A stretch of 64,000 bases of DNA, taken from contig NZ_JNNO01000015.1 in NCBI RefSeq assembly GCF_000735585.1, forward strand, positions 1-64,000. The letters run 5' to 3'. The notes below the pieces were generated by a model. That model was not told the DNA's origin and searched no databases. It worked only from the letters and a program-made list of their open reading frames with translations. Made by a program: the position numbers and the translations under genes. Each line of letters begins with the position of its first letter. The first letter of the stretch is position 1. This document shows positions 1-9,715 of the stretch, piece after piece. Origin of the DNA: Devosia sp. LC5 (GTDB taxonomy: Bacteria > Pseudomonadota > Alphaproteobacteria > Rhizobiales > Devosiaceae).

Positions 1-15
1 CCCCACTGTCATAAA

Positions 16-31
16 TTGACCAACCGGTCAA
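16..31. promoter_or_regulatory. Perfect dyad upstream of the cyclic nucleotidase gene
   Basis: TTGACC and GGTCAA form a perfect 6-bp inverted repeat around an AACC centre, about 165 bases before the cpdB-like start. It could be an operator or part of an upstream gene's control region. The window edge hides the left context and no regulator can be named. Confidence 0.3.
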
Positions 32-197
32 AGTTTTCTAGCTTGGCCATCATCCTGTCATGGCAATGTCACCTGCCAGCGGCATGAGCATGCCCGGCCG
101 TGCCGGTTCGCAAATTCGCCGGGCCATTCCGGCCGCGCGGGAGCCAATGCCCCCGAGCGATTTCAGTTCATCAGTGAATGCCCAAGGGAGACGATCA

Positions 198-2174
198 ATG
201 AATTTCCTGCCAAGACTGTCGCGACGCACATTCCTCGCCGGTTCGGCGAGTCTGGGGGCCATGGCCGCAATGCATCCTTTTGCCACCAGTGCCCAGGCCA
301 ATCAGGCCCATCTGCGCATCATGGAAACCACCGACCTGCATGTCGCCGTATTCGCTTATGATTATTATGCCGACGCCCCCAACGACACGATGGGCCTGGC
401 GCGCACTGCCTCCATCATCGAAGCGATCCGCGCCGAAGCGGGCAATTCCATGCTGATCGACAATGGCGACATCATCCAGGGCAATCCGATGGGCGATTAC
501 ATCGCCTATGAGAAAGGCCTCGACGGCAATGTGCACCCCATCATCGCCGCCATGAACACCCTGGGCTACGAAGCCGCCACCCTGGGCAATCACGAATTCA
601 ATTATGGCCTCGAATATCTCGACAAGGCCCTGGCCGGTGCCACCTTCCCCTTCGTTTCGGCCAATCTGGTCAAGGGTGATCTGACCGCCGATGCACTCAG
701 CGACACCACCTATATCAAGCCCTATCTGATCGTGGAAAAAGAGCTGGTCGACGGCTCGGGCGCCACCAAGACCATCAAGGTCGGCCTGATCGGCTTCCTG
801 CCGCCCCAGATCATGACCTGGGACGCCACCCATCTCACCGGCAAGATCAGCACCCGCGATATCGTCGAGACTGCCACCGCCTATGTCCCCAAGATGAAGC
901 AAGAAGGCGCCGATATCATCATCGCGCTCTCCCATTCCGGCATCGCCGCCGGCCAGACCACCGGCGCGGAAAACGCCTCGCTGCAGCTCGCAGCCATCGA
1001 GGGCATCGATGTGGTCCTCACCGGCCATCAGCATCTGGTCTTTCCCGGCCCTGATTATGAAGGCGTCGACGGCGTCGACATCACCGCCGGCACTTTGGCC
1101 GGCAAGCCTGCCGTCATGGCCGGCTTCTGGGGCAGCCATATGGGCCTGATCGATCTGTTGCTCGAGCAGGACGCCGACGGCAAATGGACCATTGCTTCGC
1201 ACACCTCCGAAGCCCGCCCGATTTCCGAGCGCGTCGAGGGCAAGGTCAACGCCCTGGTCGAAAACGAAGCCGAAGTGGCCGCAGCCGCCCAGGCCGACCA
1301 CGACGAGACGCTCGAATATATCCGCCGCCCCGTCGGCGAAACCGCGGCGCCCCTCTATTCCTACTTTGCTCTCGTGGCTGATGATCCGTCCGTGCAGGTC
1401 GTGAGCCAGGCCCAGACCTGGTATATCGAGCAGATGATGAAGGGCACCGAATGGGAAAGCCTGCCGATCCTGTCGGCTGCCGCCCCCTTCAAGGCCGGCG
1501 GTCGTGGCGGTCCCGATTATTACACCGATGTTCCCGTTGGCCCCGTCGCCATCAAGAATGTGGCCGATCTCTACCTCTATCCCAACACCATCCAGGCCGT
1601 GGTCATCACCGGCGCCGATGTGAAGAACTGGCTCGAACGCTCCGCCGGCATCTTCAACCAGATCGAAGCCGGCTCCGCCGATGCCGAACTGATCAATCCC
1701 GATTTCCCGTCCTACAATTTCGACGTGATCGACGGCGTCACCTACAAGATCGATCTGACCCAGCCCTCCCGCTTCTCCTCCGACGGCAAGGCCGAGCCCA
1801 ACCCGGACGCCAGCCGCATCGTCGATCTGATGTATGATGGCAAGCCGATCGACCCGGCCCAGAAGTTCGTCATCGCCACCAACAATTACCGCGCCGGCGG
1901 CGGCGGCACCTTCCCCGGCATCGGCCCCGATGTGATCGTGTTCAAGGGCCCCGATACCAATCGCGACATCATCGTCCGCTACATCGTGGAAAACGGCACT
2001 ATCGACCCCAAGGCCGACAGCAATTGGTCGCTCGCCCCCATCCCCGGCACCAGCGTCCTCTTCGCCACCGGCCCCAAAGCCGCCAATTATGTCGATGACG
2101 TCACCGCCATCAAAATCGAAGCCACCGGCAACACCAATCCCGACGGCTTCGGCATCTACCGCATCACGCTGTAA
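198..2174 (+). CDS. cpdB: 2',3'-cyclic-nucleotide 2'-phosphodiesterase/3'-nucleotidase, Tat-exported
   Basis: This predicted periplasmic enzyme would hydrolyse 2',3'-cyclic nucleotides and 3'-nucleotides to nucleosides and phosphate. The 658-residue protein begins with a twin-arginine signal (SRRTFLAG). A calcineurin-like metallophosphoesterase domain follows, with visible motifs [22 protein letters not shown] and GHQH that supply the two-metal site. The C-terminal half fits the 5'-nucleotidase C-terminal domain. The ATG at 198 is preferred over an in-frame ATG at 60 because AGGGAG lies 7 bases before it and the Tat motif then sits at the extreme N-terminus. It has its own transcription unit, followed by a repeat-rich gap. 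The family call is firm; substrate preference is inferred. Confidence 0.93.
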   Translation: MNFLPRLSRRTFLAGSASLGAMAAMHPFATSAQANQAHLRIMETTDLHVAVFAYDYYADAPNDTMGLARTASIIEAIRAEAGNSMLIDNGDIIQGNPMGDYIAYEKGLDGNVHPIIAAMNTLGYEAATLGNHEFNYGLEYLDKALAGATFPFVSANLVKGDLTADALSDTTYIKPYLIVEKELVDGSGATKTIKVGLIGFLPPQIMTWDATHLTGKISTRDIVETATAYVPKMKQEGADIIIALSHSGIAAGQTTGAENASLQLAAIEGIDVVLTGHQHLVFPGPDYEGVDGVDITAGTLAGKPAVMAGFWGSHMGLIDLLLEQDADGKWTIASHTSEARPISERVEGKVNALVENEAEVAAAAQADHDETLEYIRRPVGETAAPLYSYFALVADDPSVQVVSQAQTWYIEQMMKGTEWESLPILSAAAPFKAGGRGGPDYYTDVPVGPVAIKNVADLYLYPNTIQAVVITGADVKNWLERSAGIFNQIEAGSADAELINPDFPSYNFDVIDGVTYKIDLTQPSRFSSDGKAEPNPDASRIVDLMYDGKPIDPAQKFVIATNNYRAGGGGTFPGIGPDVIVFKGPDTNRDIIVRYIVENGTIDPKADSNWSLAPIPGTSVLFATGPKAANYVDDVTAIKIEATGNTNPDGFGIYRITL

Positions 2175-2456
2175 CCCGTCCACGATGCTGCGCCCTCCTC
2201 ACAGGGGGGCGCAGGTCCCCAATCGACATTCAGGTTTTTCGATGAGTTGGGGGAGCTCCGGTCCGCTCCGGTCCGCCTCCCTCCCCCTTGAGGGGGAGGG
2301 ATTGAGGGTGCTGCATTCTCCACCAATATCGAGCATCTGGAGGCCGCGACACCCCACCCTGCCCTCCCCACAAGGGGGAGGGTGACATCGAGTGCGCGGC
2401 ACCACCTCGCCACACCCCTGGCCCGCCACCCCGACGCAAAACCGCGAAAGACCCCA
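2175..2456. repeat. Intergenic stretch with two GC-rich palindromes
   Basis: This 282-base gap contains no convincing gene. It holds two short palindromes of the C-run/G-run kind: CTCCCCCT/AGGGGGAG at 2281-2298 and CCCTCCCC/GGGGAGGG at 2362-2382. Similar units recur near 12.57, 51.77, 52.63, 58.06 and 59.42 kb, so they look like a dispersed REP-type family rather than a terminator. No T-run follows either one. Confidence 0.6.
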
Positions 2457-3377
2457 ATGCCCCAATTACGGATGACTGGACGAGGCCTTTGGATCACGGC
2501 GCTGCTGGTGCCGCCGCTGGCCTTTGTGGCGCTGTTCATCGTCTATCCGATCGTGGCGGCTTTCGCTTATGCCTTCTTTGACTGGAATGGCCTGTTGCGC
2601 GGCGAATTCAGCGGCCTTGCCAATTTCCACACCGTGCTGTTTGTCGAGCCCTATGCCAGCTGGACGCGCAACGCCTTCACCCACAATGTCATCGTGTTTT
2701 TCGCGCTGATGGTGCTGCAGAACGGGCTGGGCTTTATCCTCGCCTATGCGCTGTGGCGCGAATTGCCCGGCGCCCGCTTCCACCGCGTCGCCGTGTTCCT
2801 GCCCGTCGTGCTCTCCACCATCATTGTGGGCTATCTGTTCAAGCTATTCCTTCACCCGCTGTTCGGCGTGGTCAATATCAGCCTGCGCGGTATGGGTCTG
2901 GGCTTTATCGCCCAGCCCTGGCTGGGGCAGGATTCCACCGCGCTCTGGGCGCTGATCGTTGCCAATGCCTGGCATATGGTGGGCTTCCCCACCCTGGTAT
3001 TCCTCGCCGGCATGCAGCGCATTCCCACCGAAATGCTCGACGCGGTCCGCATGGAAACCCAGAGCGAATGGGTCAAGATCACCAAGATCGTCTGGCCGCT
3101 GGTCGCCCCCAGCGCCACCATCGTTTTCACCCTGCTCTTTGTAGGCGCCTTCAACTGGTTCGAACTGCCCTATATCATGGCCGGGCTCGATGGCTCGCCC
3201 TATGGCTCGACCGACGTGCTGGGGCTCTATTTCTATCGCACCGCCTTCGGCAATGTCTCCTCCGGCCAGCAGGATTTTGGCCTCGGTAGCGCTTTGGCCG
3301 TGCTGATCTTTGTCTTCATCGCGGCCATTGCCAGCGTCATCACCGTCCGGTTGCGGGCCCGGGAGATCCAGATTTGA
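2457..3377 (+). CDS. ABC sugar importer permease (UgpA/LplB type)
   Basis: First membrane subunit of a carbohydrate ABC importer (MalF/UgpA class), about 306 residues. Several hydrophobic helices are visible, starting near residue 11 (LWITALLVPPLAFVALF). The binding-protein-dependent transport signature region (TEMLDAVRMETQSEWVKITKIVWPL reads as EAA...G-like) contacts the ATPase. The ATG at 2457 gives a normal N-terminus; an alternative is the ATG at 2472. It overlaps the next permease by four bases and heads an operon ending in an amino-sugar epimerase and kinase, which suggests N-acetylmannosamine, N-acetylglucosamine or a sialic-acid-related substrate. No binding protein or ATPase gene is adjacent. 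Confidence 0.85.
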   Translation: MPQLRMTGRGLWITALLVPPLAFVALFIVYPIVAAFAYAFFDWNGLLRGEFSGLANFHTVLFVEPYASWTRNAFTHNVIVFFALMVLQNGLGFILAYALWRELPGARFHRVAVFLPVVLSTIIVGYLFKLFLHPLFGVVNISLRGMGLGFIAQPWLGQDSTALWALIVANAWHMVGFPTLVFLAGMQRIPTEMLDAVRMETQSEWVKITKIVWPLVAPSATIVFTLLFVGAFNWFELPYIMAGLDGSPYGSTDVLGLYFYRTAFGNVSSGQQDFGLGSALAVLIFVFIAAIASVITVRLRAREIQI

Positions 3378-4240
3378 GTACCGCTGCCAGCACTATCAAT
3401 TACGACCGCCGCGGCCTGCTCGGCACGCTGGGCCGCGATGGCCTGCTGCAGATTATCCTGATCGCCAATACGATCATCATGCTGATGCCCATCATCATCA
3501 TGGTGTTCTCGGCCTTCAAAACCACGCCGCAGATTTTCCAGTCACCCTTCGGCATTCCCGATTTCGGCAATGTGGTGAACTTCGTCAAAATCTGGAACGA
3601 AACCAATTTCCTGCGCTACCTGCTCAATTCCTTCATCGTCACCGGCGCCTCCATGGCGCTGATCCTGACGCTGGGCACCATGGCCGCCTATGCCATTGCC
3701 CGCTACGAATTCTGGGGCGCCGGTTTCATCCTGATGTTCTTCCTCGCCGGGCTGACCTTGCCGCTCAAGCTGGCCATCATCCCGCTCTTCATGCTGATGC
3801 GCGATCTGGGCATTCTCAACAATCAGCTCAGCCTGATCTTCGTCTATACCGCCATGGGCCTGCCCACGACGGTGTTCATCCTCACCGGCTTCATCCGCAC
3901 CCTGCCCAACGAACTCGAGGACGCCGCCCGCATGGATGGCGCCAGCGAAGCACGCATCATGTGGTCCATCATGCTGCCTCTGGTACGCCCCGCCATGGTC
4001 ATTGCCGGCATTCAGAATGTCGTGCCGATCTGGAACGATTTCTTCTTCCCGCTGGTGTTCATCCAGCGCGACAACCTCAAGACCCTGCCGCAGGGCCTCA
4101 CGACGTTCATGGGCGAATATACCACCGATTGGGGCGTGCTGTTCTCGGGCCTGACCCTGTCGGCGGCGCCGATCATCATCATCTATATCGTGCTGTCCAA
4201 GCAGTTCATTTCCGGCATGACTTCGGGCGCCGTCAAATGA
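3374..4240 (+). CDS. ABC sugar importer permease (MalG type)
   Basis: Second membrane subunit of the amino-sugar importer, 288 residues. The protein has six predicted membrane segments and the MalG-type EAA loop (LPNELEDAARMDGASEARI). The start codon is TTG, embedded in TTGA so that it overlaps the stop of the upstream permease, implying translational coupling. The stop overlaps the nanE start in the same way. The pair would form the channel of the importer, but a solute-binding protein and an ATPase must come from elsewhere; the MsmK/UgpC-type ATPase at 29579 is one possible shared partner, which is only a guess. Confidence 0.85.
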   Translation: MSTAASTINYDRRGLLGTLGRDGLLQIILIANTIIMLMPIIIMVFSAFKTTPQIFQSPFGIPDFGNVVNFVKIWNETNFLRYLLNSFIVTGASMALILTLGTMAAYAIARYEFWGAGFILMFFLAGLTLPLKLAIIPLFMLMRDLGILNNQLSLIFVYTAMGLPTTVFILTGFIRTLPNELEDAARMDGASEARIMWSIMLPLVRPAMVIAGIQNVVPIWNDFFFPLVFIQRDNLKTLPQGLTTFMGEYTTDWGVLFSGLTLSAAPIIIIYIVLSKQFISGMTSGAVK

Positions 4241-4914
4241 GCCTCAAGCTGGTCAAGGGCTCGCTGATCGTTTCTTGCCAGGCGCGGGCCGACAATCCGC
4301 TCCATGGCCCTGTATTCATGGGTGCCATGGCGCTGGCCGCCCGCGATGGCGGCGCTCTGGGCATCCGTGCCAATGGCGTGGCCGACGTGGCGGCGGTCAA
4401 GGCGGCGGGCCTGCCGGTCATCGGCATCGACAAGGTGTTTTCGCCCGACGTGCCGGTCTATATCACCCCCTCCATTGCCGCTGCCGACGGGCTGGCCGCA
4501 GCGGGTGCCGACATTATCGCCTTCGATTGCACCCAGCGTCCCCGCAATGGCGACGCGCCGGCAGCGATCATCCGCCACATCCGCGATACTCTGGGCCTCG
4601 AAGCCTTTGCTGATATCTCGACGCTGGAAGAAGGCCTGCTCGCCGCCGAACTGGGCGCGACCTATATTTCGACCACCCTGTCGGGCTACACCGAATATAC
4701 CCAGCCCAAGCCGGACCTGCCGGACTTTGCGCTCATCGAAGCCCTGGCCAGCAGTGTCAGTGTGCCCGTGGTCGCCGAAGGCCGCTTCAACACGCCCGAA
4801 TTGGCACGCCGCGCGCTCGATGCCGGCGCCTATGCCGTGGTTGTGGGCACCATGATCACCAATCCGCGCGAAATCACCAGGGGTTTCGCCAAAGCCCTCG
4901 CGGCCGCCCAATGA
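4237..4914 (+). CDS. nanE: N-acetylmannosamine-6-phosphate 2-epimerase
   Basis: NanE interconverts N-acetylmannosamine-6-phosphate and N-acetylglucosamine-6-phosphate in amino-sugar and sialic acid catabolism. The 225-residue product is a TIM-barrel with family landmarks: an N-terminal KGSLIVSCQA strand, GALGIRANG, PVIGIDKV, AFDCTQRPR and the late phosphate-binding stretch VVAEGRFNTPELA...GAYAVVVGTMIT. The ATG at 4237 overlaps the permease stop (ATGA); a longer open frame upstream runs inside the permease gene and is not used. It is followed by a four-base overlap with the kinase gene, so uptake, phosphorylation and epimerisation are encoded together. Confidence 0.93.
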   Translation: MSLKLVKGSLIVSCQARADNPLHGPVFMGAMALAARDGGALGIRANGVADVAAVKAAGLPVIGIDKVFSPDVPVYITPSIAAADGLAAAGADIIAFDCTQRPRNGDAPAAIIRHIRDTLGLEAFADISTLEEGLLAAELGATYISTTLSGYTEYTQPKPDLPDFALIEALASSVSVPVVAEGRFNTPELARRALDAGAYAVVVGTMITNPREITRGFAKALAAAQ

Positions 4915-5795
4915 GCTTTCTCGGTATCGATATCGGCGGCACTGCCTCGCGCTATGTGCTGGCCGACGCCGATGGCGCCGTGATCGCGCGCGGCTCCGCC
5001 GGCGGAGCTACCGGGCACATCTTCAATCCCGTCGAGCGCGACAAGCTGGTGGCGGTCCTCACCGCCATCAAGGCTGCTCTACCAGCCGGAACAAGCCTCT
5101 CCGCTGCCTGCCTGGGCATAACCGGGCTGGGCGAGAAAATCCGCGACGAAGCTGCCGCCCTGATCGGCGGCCATCTTTCGCTCCCACCCGCTTCCGTCCG
5201 CCTCACCGACGATATGGAACTGGCCTATCGCGCTGCTTTCGCGCCCGGCGCGGGCCACCTGATCTCCGCCGGTACCGGCTCCATCGGCCTGCACGTCATG
5301 GCCGATGGTCAGATCATCCGTGTCGGGGGCAGGGGGCTGCTGATTGATGATGGCGGCTCGGGCACCTGGATTGCCCTCACCGCGCTGGACCGGCTCTATC
5401 GACTAATCGATGAAACCGGTTCCACCGCCGGGGCCAAAATTCTCGCCGGCGAGCTCTTCACCGCCATTGGCGGCAGCGATTGGGACAGCACGCGCGCCTA
5501 TATCTATGGCAGCGATCGCGGCCGCATCGGCTCCCTTGCTCAGGCCGTGGCCCGTGCCGCCACCCACGGCGACGCCCTCGCGCTCGACATTCTCACCCTG
5601 GCCGGTGCCGAACTCGCTCGCCTCGGTCACGCGCTGGTGCAGCGGGCCGGGCATCTGCCCATCGGCTATGTCGGCGGCATTATCGATCTGCATCCGCAAA
5701 TCCGCCTCAGCCTCGCCACAGCCCTGCCCGGTGAAGTCCTGCTCTATCCGCGCCTCGACGCCGCTGCCTTCGCGGCACAATGGGCGCGCGGCTGA
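4911..5795 (+). CDS. BadF/BadG-type amino-sugar kinase (GlcNAc or ManNAc kinase)
   Basis: A 294-residue ASKHA-fold ATP-dependent sugar kinase of the BadF/BadG/BcrA/BcrD group, which includes N-acetylglucosamine kinases. The N-terminal phosphate-1 loop (GIDIGGTASRY, residues 4-14), the phosphate-2 region (ISAGTGSIGLH) and the following GGRGLLIDDGGSGTWIA are all visible. Its position directly after nanE, with a four-base overlap, suggests it makes the 6-phosphate substrate of NanE, so ManNAc kinase is the most economical guess. GlcNAc kinase is equally compatible with the fold. It is the last gene of the operon. Confidence 0.85.
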   Translation: MSFLGIDIGGTASRYVLADADGAVIARGSAGGATGHIFNPVERDKLVAVLTAIKAALPAGTSLSAACLGITGLGEKIRDEAAALIGGHLSLPPASVRLTDDMELAYRAAFAPGAGHLISAGTGSIGLHVMADGQIIRVGGRGLLIDDGGSGTWIALTALDRLYRLIDETGSTAGAKILAGELFTAIGGSDWDSTRAYIYGSDRGRIGSLAQAVARAATHGDALALDILTLAGAELARLGHALVQRAGHLPIGYVGGIIDLHPQIRLSLATALPGEVLLYPRLDAAAFAAQWARG

Positions 5796-5860
5796 AAGCC
5801 ATTGCCCAAGCCGCGCCCTTTGCCTAAACGTGGCGCCATCGCAATCGGGATTCCCGCACC

Positions 5861-6400
5861 ATGACCGGCAAAGCCTATGTCGTCGATGAACTAATCTCCG
5901 CCAAGGCCATTGCCGCCCGCGTCGAAGGTCTCGCCCGCGAAATCTCCGCCCATTATGCCGATACCGACAAGCTCGTTGTCGTTGGCCTCTTGCGCGGCTC
6001 CTTCATCTTCATCGCCGATCTGGTGCGCGAACTGGACCTGCCGGTCGAGGTGGATTTCATGGAAGCCTCCTCCTATGGCAATTCGACTGAATCCAGCCGC
6101 GAAGTGCGCATCCTCAAGGACCTGCGCGGCGAGATCGAAGGCCGCGACGTGCTGGTGGTCGAGGACATTGTCGATACCGGCTACACCCTGCGCCACGTCC
6201 TCGATATCCTGGGCACCCGCCACCCCCGCCGCATCGAAGTCTGCGCCCTGCTCAACAAGCCTTCGCGCCGCGAAACTGACGTCAAAGCCCGCTGGGTCGG
6301 CTTCGACATCCCCGACCGCTTCGTCGTCGGCTATGGCATCGACTACGCCCAACGCAACCGCAACCTGCCCCATATCGGCGCGGTCCGGTTTACCGAGTAG
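5861..6400 (+). CDS. hpt: Hypoxanthine phosphoribosyltransferase
   Basis: Purine salvage enzyme that transfers the phosphoribosyl group of PRPP to hypoxanthine (and often guanine). The 179-residue protein carries the type I PRTase PRPP-binding motif [14 protein letters not shown] (about residues 105-118). The flexible-loop region [13 protein letters not shown] and the [13 protein letters not shown] segment are also typical, as is the C-terminal [18 protein letters not shown]. It is separated from the kinase gene by 65 bases and is probably independently expressed. It ends 18 bases from the convergent helicase gene. Confidence 0.94.
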   Translation: MTGKAYVVDELISAKAIAARVEGLAREISAHYADTDKLVVVGLLRGSFIFIADLVRELDLPVEVDFMEASSYGNSTESSREVRILKDLRGEIEGRDVLVVEDIVDTGYTLRHVLDILGTRHPRRIEVCALLNKPSRRETDVKARWVGFDIPDRFVVGYGIDYAQRNRNLPHIGAVRFTE

Positions 6401-6418
6401 GGCCTGGGAAGAGAGCCC

Positions 6419-8506
6419 CTATTTCTGCCACATCCCCCGCATCTGCGCGCCGATATCGATCCGTGCCGGGCCGGGTGACAGCCCCTCGATATGGGCCGGT
6501 TTCACCGCCGGCCACAACACGTCATCGAACAGCACGCTCATCGAGCGGGGAATGAACCGGCTGCGCTGCGCATAGATGTGGCGGTCGCCATATTGGCTTT
6601 GCTGGGTCACGTAGAAGCGTTGGGGCGTGATCACATGCAACTCGTCCCTGGCGCGGGTCATGGCCACGTAAAGCAGCCGCCGCTCCTCCTCCAGCTCATG
6701 GGTCGAGCCGGTGCCGAGGTCCGAGGGAATGCAGCCATCCACCACATTGAGCACATGCACGGATTTCCATTCCTGCCCCTTGGAGGAATGGATGGTGGAC
6801 AGGATCAGGTAATCCTCATCCCGGCTGGGCACGCCCGACTGGTCCGACGTGGCGTCGGGCGGATCAAGCGTCAACTCGGTCAGAAACCGCTCGCGGCCGG
6901 GATAACCAGCGGCAATCTGCTCGAGCTGGATGATATCGGCCACCCGCACCTGGGCGTCCTCATAAATCTGCTCCATCAGGGGCTCGTACCAGAGCCGCGC
7001 ATAGCCCAATTCGATGGGCCAGCTGGCCTCCCGCCGCGCCAACCGGCCGACCAGATCCACCAATCCCGCCCAGCCTTCCGCCGCCCGTAGCGGCACCGGT
7101 AGTTCCGCCAGAACCTTGACCGGCTGCGGCGACGCCGTCATCGCGTCCAGTACTTTGCCCGCCGAAGCCGGCCCGATCCCGGGCAGCAATTGCAGTACGC
7201 GGAACCCCGCCACCCGGTCGCACGGATTTTCCACCCAGCGCAAAATCGCCAGCAGGTCCTTGATATGGGCGGCATCCAGAAATTTGAGCCCGCCGAATTT
7301 GACGAAGGGAATATTGCGCCGCGTCAGCTCGATTTCGAGCGGGCCGGAATGGCTGGAGGTGCGGAACAATACCGCCTGCTGGATCAGTGCCGTGCCACCC
7401 TCGCGCGCCTCCAATATCTTGTGCACCACATAGCGCGCCTGGTCGGCCTCGTCCTTCACCGTCACCAATTGCGGCTTGGCGTCCGATTGCCGCTCGGTCC
7501 ACAAATTCTTGGTGAAGCGCTCGCTGGCCAATTCGATCACCGCATTGGCCGCAGTCAGGATTGGCTGGGTCGAGCGATAATTGCGGTCCAGCGTCACGAT
7601 ATCGGCGGGCGGGGTAAAGGCCGTGGGAAAATCTAGAATATTGCGCACCGTTGCCGCGCGGAACGAATAGATCGATTGCGCGTCATCGCCTACCACGGTC
7701 AGCCCATGGCCTTGGGGCTTGAGCGCCAGCAGCACCGATGATTGCAGCCTGTTGGTGTCCTGATATTCATCGACCAGCACGTGATCGAACCGGCCGGAGA
7801 CCTCGGCGGCAATCGCCGGCTCAGCCATCATTCCAGCCCAATAGAGCAGCAGATCGTCGTAATCGAGCACGTTCTGGCTCTGCTTGGCTTCGACATAGCC
7901 GGCAAACAATGTGCGCAATTGCTCGCCCCACATGGCACACCAGGGGAATACGGTTTTCAGGACCTCATCGAGTTCGCCCTGCGCATTGACCACGCGCGAA
8001 TAGATGGAAAGGCACGTCCCCTTGGTCGGAAACCGGCTCTTGGCGTCGGACAGTCCCAACTCATGCCGCACCAGATTCATCAGATCTGCTGAGTCTTCGC
8101 GATCATGAATGGTGAAGGCCGGATCAAGCCCCAATTGGCTGGCATGCTCGCGCAACAACCGCGCGCCAATGCCGTGAAATGTCCCCGCCCAGGTCAAGGC
8201 ATCGGTCAGCGCCCCTGAAGAGGTGCCCAGCACTTTGCCGGCAATCCGCTCCACCCGCTGGCTCATCTCTCCGGCCGCCCGGCGCGAAAATGTCATCAGC
8301 AGAATCCGCCGCGGATCGGCGCCGTTGACCACAAGATGGGCCACGCGATGGGCCAGCGTATTGGTCTTGCCCGATCCGGCCCCGGCAATCACCAGTAACG
8401 GGCCGGGATTGGCCTTTCCCACGCCATGCTCCACCGCTCGCCGCTGTTCGGCATTGAGGGCGTCGAGATAGGTGGCGGGTATTGTCGAATCGCGCAGAGC
8501 AAGCAT
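6419..8506 (-). CDS. UvrD/PcrA-family ATP-dependent DNA helicase
   Basis: A superfamily 1A 3'-5' DNA helicase of 695 residues. Motif I (GAGSGKT, residues 42-48), the Q-motif-like LNAEQRRAVEHG, motif Ia (LMTFSRRAA), motif II (VLVDEYQDTN), motif III (VGDDAQSIYSFRAA), motif IV (LDRNYRS) and the late motifs V-VI (TIHSSKGQEW, RRLLYVAMTRA) are all readable, so it should be catalytically intact. It is about the length of PcrA/UvrD but divergent enough that a specific repair role cannot be assigned. It is convergent with hpt and 44 bases downstream of the receiver-protein gene. Confidence 0.92.
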   Translation of the reverse strand: MLALRDSTIPATYLDALNAEQRRAVEHGVGKANPGPLLVIAGAGSGKTNTLAHRVAHLVVNGADPRRILLMTFSRRAAGEMSQRVERIAGKVLGTSSGALTDALTWAGTFHGIGARLLREHASQLGLDPAFTIHDREDSADLMNLVRHELGLSDAKSRFPTKGTCLSIYSRVVNAQGELDEVLKTVFPWCAMWGEQLRTLFAGYVEAKQSQNVLDYDDLLLYWAGMMAEPAIAAEVSGRFDHVLVDEYQDTNRLQSSVLLALKPQGHGLTVVGDDAQSIYSFRAATVRNILDFPTAFTPPADIVTLDRNYRSTQPILTAANAVIELASERFTKNLWTERQSDAKPQLVTVKDEADQARYVVHKILEAREGGTALIQQAVLFRTSSHSGPLEIELTRRNIPFVKFGGLKFLDAAHIKDLLAILRWVENPCDRVAGFRVLQLLPGIGPASAGKVLDAMTASPQPVKVLAELPVPLRAAEGWAGLVDLVGRLARREASWPIELGYARLWYEPLMEQIYEDAQVRVADIIQLEQIAAGYPGRERFLTELTLDPPDATSDQSGVPSRDEDYLILSTIHSSKGQEWKSVHVLNVVDGCIPSDLGTGSTHELEEERRLLYVAMTRARDELHVITPQRFYVTQQSQYGDRHIYAQRSRFIPRSMSVLFDDVLWPAVKPAHIEGLSPGPARIDIGAQMRGMWQK

Positions 8507-8550
8507 GTCCGCACGATGCCATCTTTCCCCTTTTGTTCCAATCGTCGCAA

Positions 8551-8916
8551 TCAGCCCAGCATCTGCCGCATCGAATTGGCGATCTCGGCATGATGGTAGG
8601 GCTTGGCGAAGAACATACTGCCATCGGGCAGGTCATCGGCCGCGATGGGCCGTTGCCCCGAGGTCACGATAATATGCACCGGCGGCCAGCGGTCGCGCAC
8701 TGCGGCGGCGAGCTTGAGCCCGTCCATGCTGCCGGGCATGTCGATATCGGTAAAAATCAGCCGCACCCGCGCATCCTGCTCGAGAATGGCGATGGCTTCA
8801 TCGGCATTGGCCGCCTCTTGCACCACAAAGCCTTCATCCCGCAAATGAGCGGCTATGCTCATGGCGACCAGGGGTTCGTCTTCGACGACCAATATCGTGA
8901 CGTCCGCTGAGGTCAT
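8551..8916 (-). CDS. Single-domain response regulator (receiver only)
   Basis: A 121-residue CheY-like receiver domain with no output domain. The acidic pocket (VVEDEP), the phosphoacceptor Asp in FTDIDMPG, the Thr/Ser switch (IIVTSG) and the conserved Lys (FFAKPY) are all present. Such stand-alone receivers usually act in phosphorelays fed by hybrid kinases; no kinase is nearby. The ATG at 8916 is chosen because GGGAG lies 8 bases upstream; a TTG at 8931 is an alternative. The gene diverges from nasT across a 199-base region that shows no recognisable site. Confidence 0.9.
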   Translation of the reverse strand: MTSADVTILVVEDEPLVAMSIAAHLRDEGFVVQEAANADEAIAILEQDARVRLIFTDIDMPGSMDGLKLAAAVRDRWPPVHIIVTSGQRPIAADDLPDGSMFFAKPYHHAEIANSMRQMLG

Positions 8917-9115
8917 ACCCCAGGCTCCCAAAAATGCGAGCCAACGCGTGACCTCGCATCAAAACAACGGGCATCTCAGCCTTTCGATCCCGCGCAACCC
9001 ATCACAAACAGGGGATAAACCGCGATTTGATGGCCGCCGACCCGGCAAAAATGACGAGTTCCTATGCAGAATAGGGCTATTGCGCTTGTTTTAGGCACGG
9101 GGGTAACTAGCGCTG

Positions 9116-9706
9116 ATGCCAAATTCCGCCCTCTCCATCCTGATCATCGACGAGAACCGCATCCGCGCCTCTATCATCGAGAGCGGCCTGCGCGAGGCCG
9201 GGCATGAGCGCGTCACCGTGATCCATGACGTCAACGAAGTCGCCCGCACCATCCAGGCATCGGCTCCCGACGTCATCGTCATCGATCTCGAAAATCCGCA
9301 GCGCGACACGCTTGAGCACTTCTTTTCGCTATCCCGCGCCATCCAGCGGCCCATCGCCATGTTCGTCGATCGCTCCGATGGCGCCATGATCGAAAAGGCC
9401 GTCGAGGCCGGGGTGTCTGCCTATGTGGTGGATGGCCTCAAGAAGGAGCGCGTCAAGCCTATCCTGGATATGGCCATTTCCCGCTTCAACGCTTTTTCCC
9501 GGCTGACGCGCGAGTTGGAACAGGCGCGCAGCGAGCTTGAGGATCGCAAGATCATCGATCAGGCCAAGGGTATCCTGATGAAAACGCGGGGCCTCAGCGA
9601 AGCCGACGCCTATAGCCTGCTCCGCTCCACCGCCATGAACCAGAACCGGCGCCTGGTCGATATCGCCCAAAGCCTTGTGACTGCCGCGAGCCTTTTGGGT
9701 CCATAG
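9116..9706 (+). CDS. nasT: NasT, ANTAR-domain antitermination regulator of nitrate assimilation
   Basis: NasT-type proteins bind tandem-hairpin RNA leaders through a C-terminal ANTAR domain and let transcription pass a terminator when nitrate or nitrite is sensed. The 196-residue protein has an N-terminal receiver-like domain (LIIDENR; Asp57 in VIVIDLENPQ). A helical linker follows, then an ANTAR domain at about residues 143-190 (RKIIDQAKGILMKTRGLSE, AYSLLRSTAMNQNRRLVDIA). It lies 9 bases before nasS, the usual partner. Two leaders downstream in this island carry the predicted RNA targets. Identification rests on domain order plus context and is strong. Confidence 0.94.
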   Translation: MPNSALSILIIDENRIRASIIESGLREAGHERVTVIHDVNEVARTIQASAPDVIVIDLENPQRDTLEHFFSLSRAIQRPIAMFVDRSDGAMIEKAVEAGVSAYVVDGLKKERVKPILDMAISRFNAFSRLTRELEQARSELEDRKIIDQAKGILMKTRGLSEADAYSLLRSTAMNQNRRLVDIAQSLVTAASLLGP

Positions 9707-9715
9707 GAAAACGCC

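Noticed and set aside
195-2183. Long open frame on the minus strand opposite the cyclic nucleotidase gene
   Set aside because: Its translation is low-complexity Gly/Asp/Ile-rich text mirroring the codon bias of the plus-strand gene; no domain or ribosome site supports it.
3310-4236. Extended N-terminus for NanE from an upstream in-frame start
   Set aside because: The extension is an out-of-frame reading of the permease gene; the coupled ATG at 4237 gives the exact family start.
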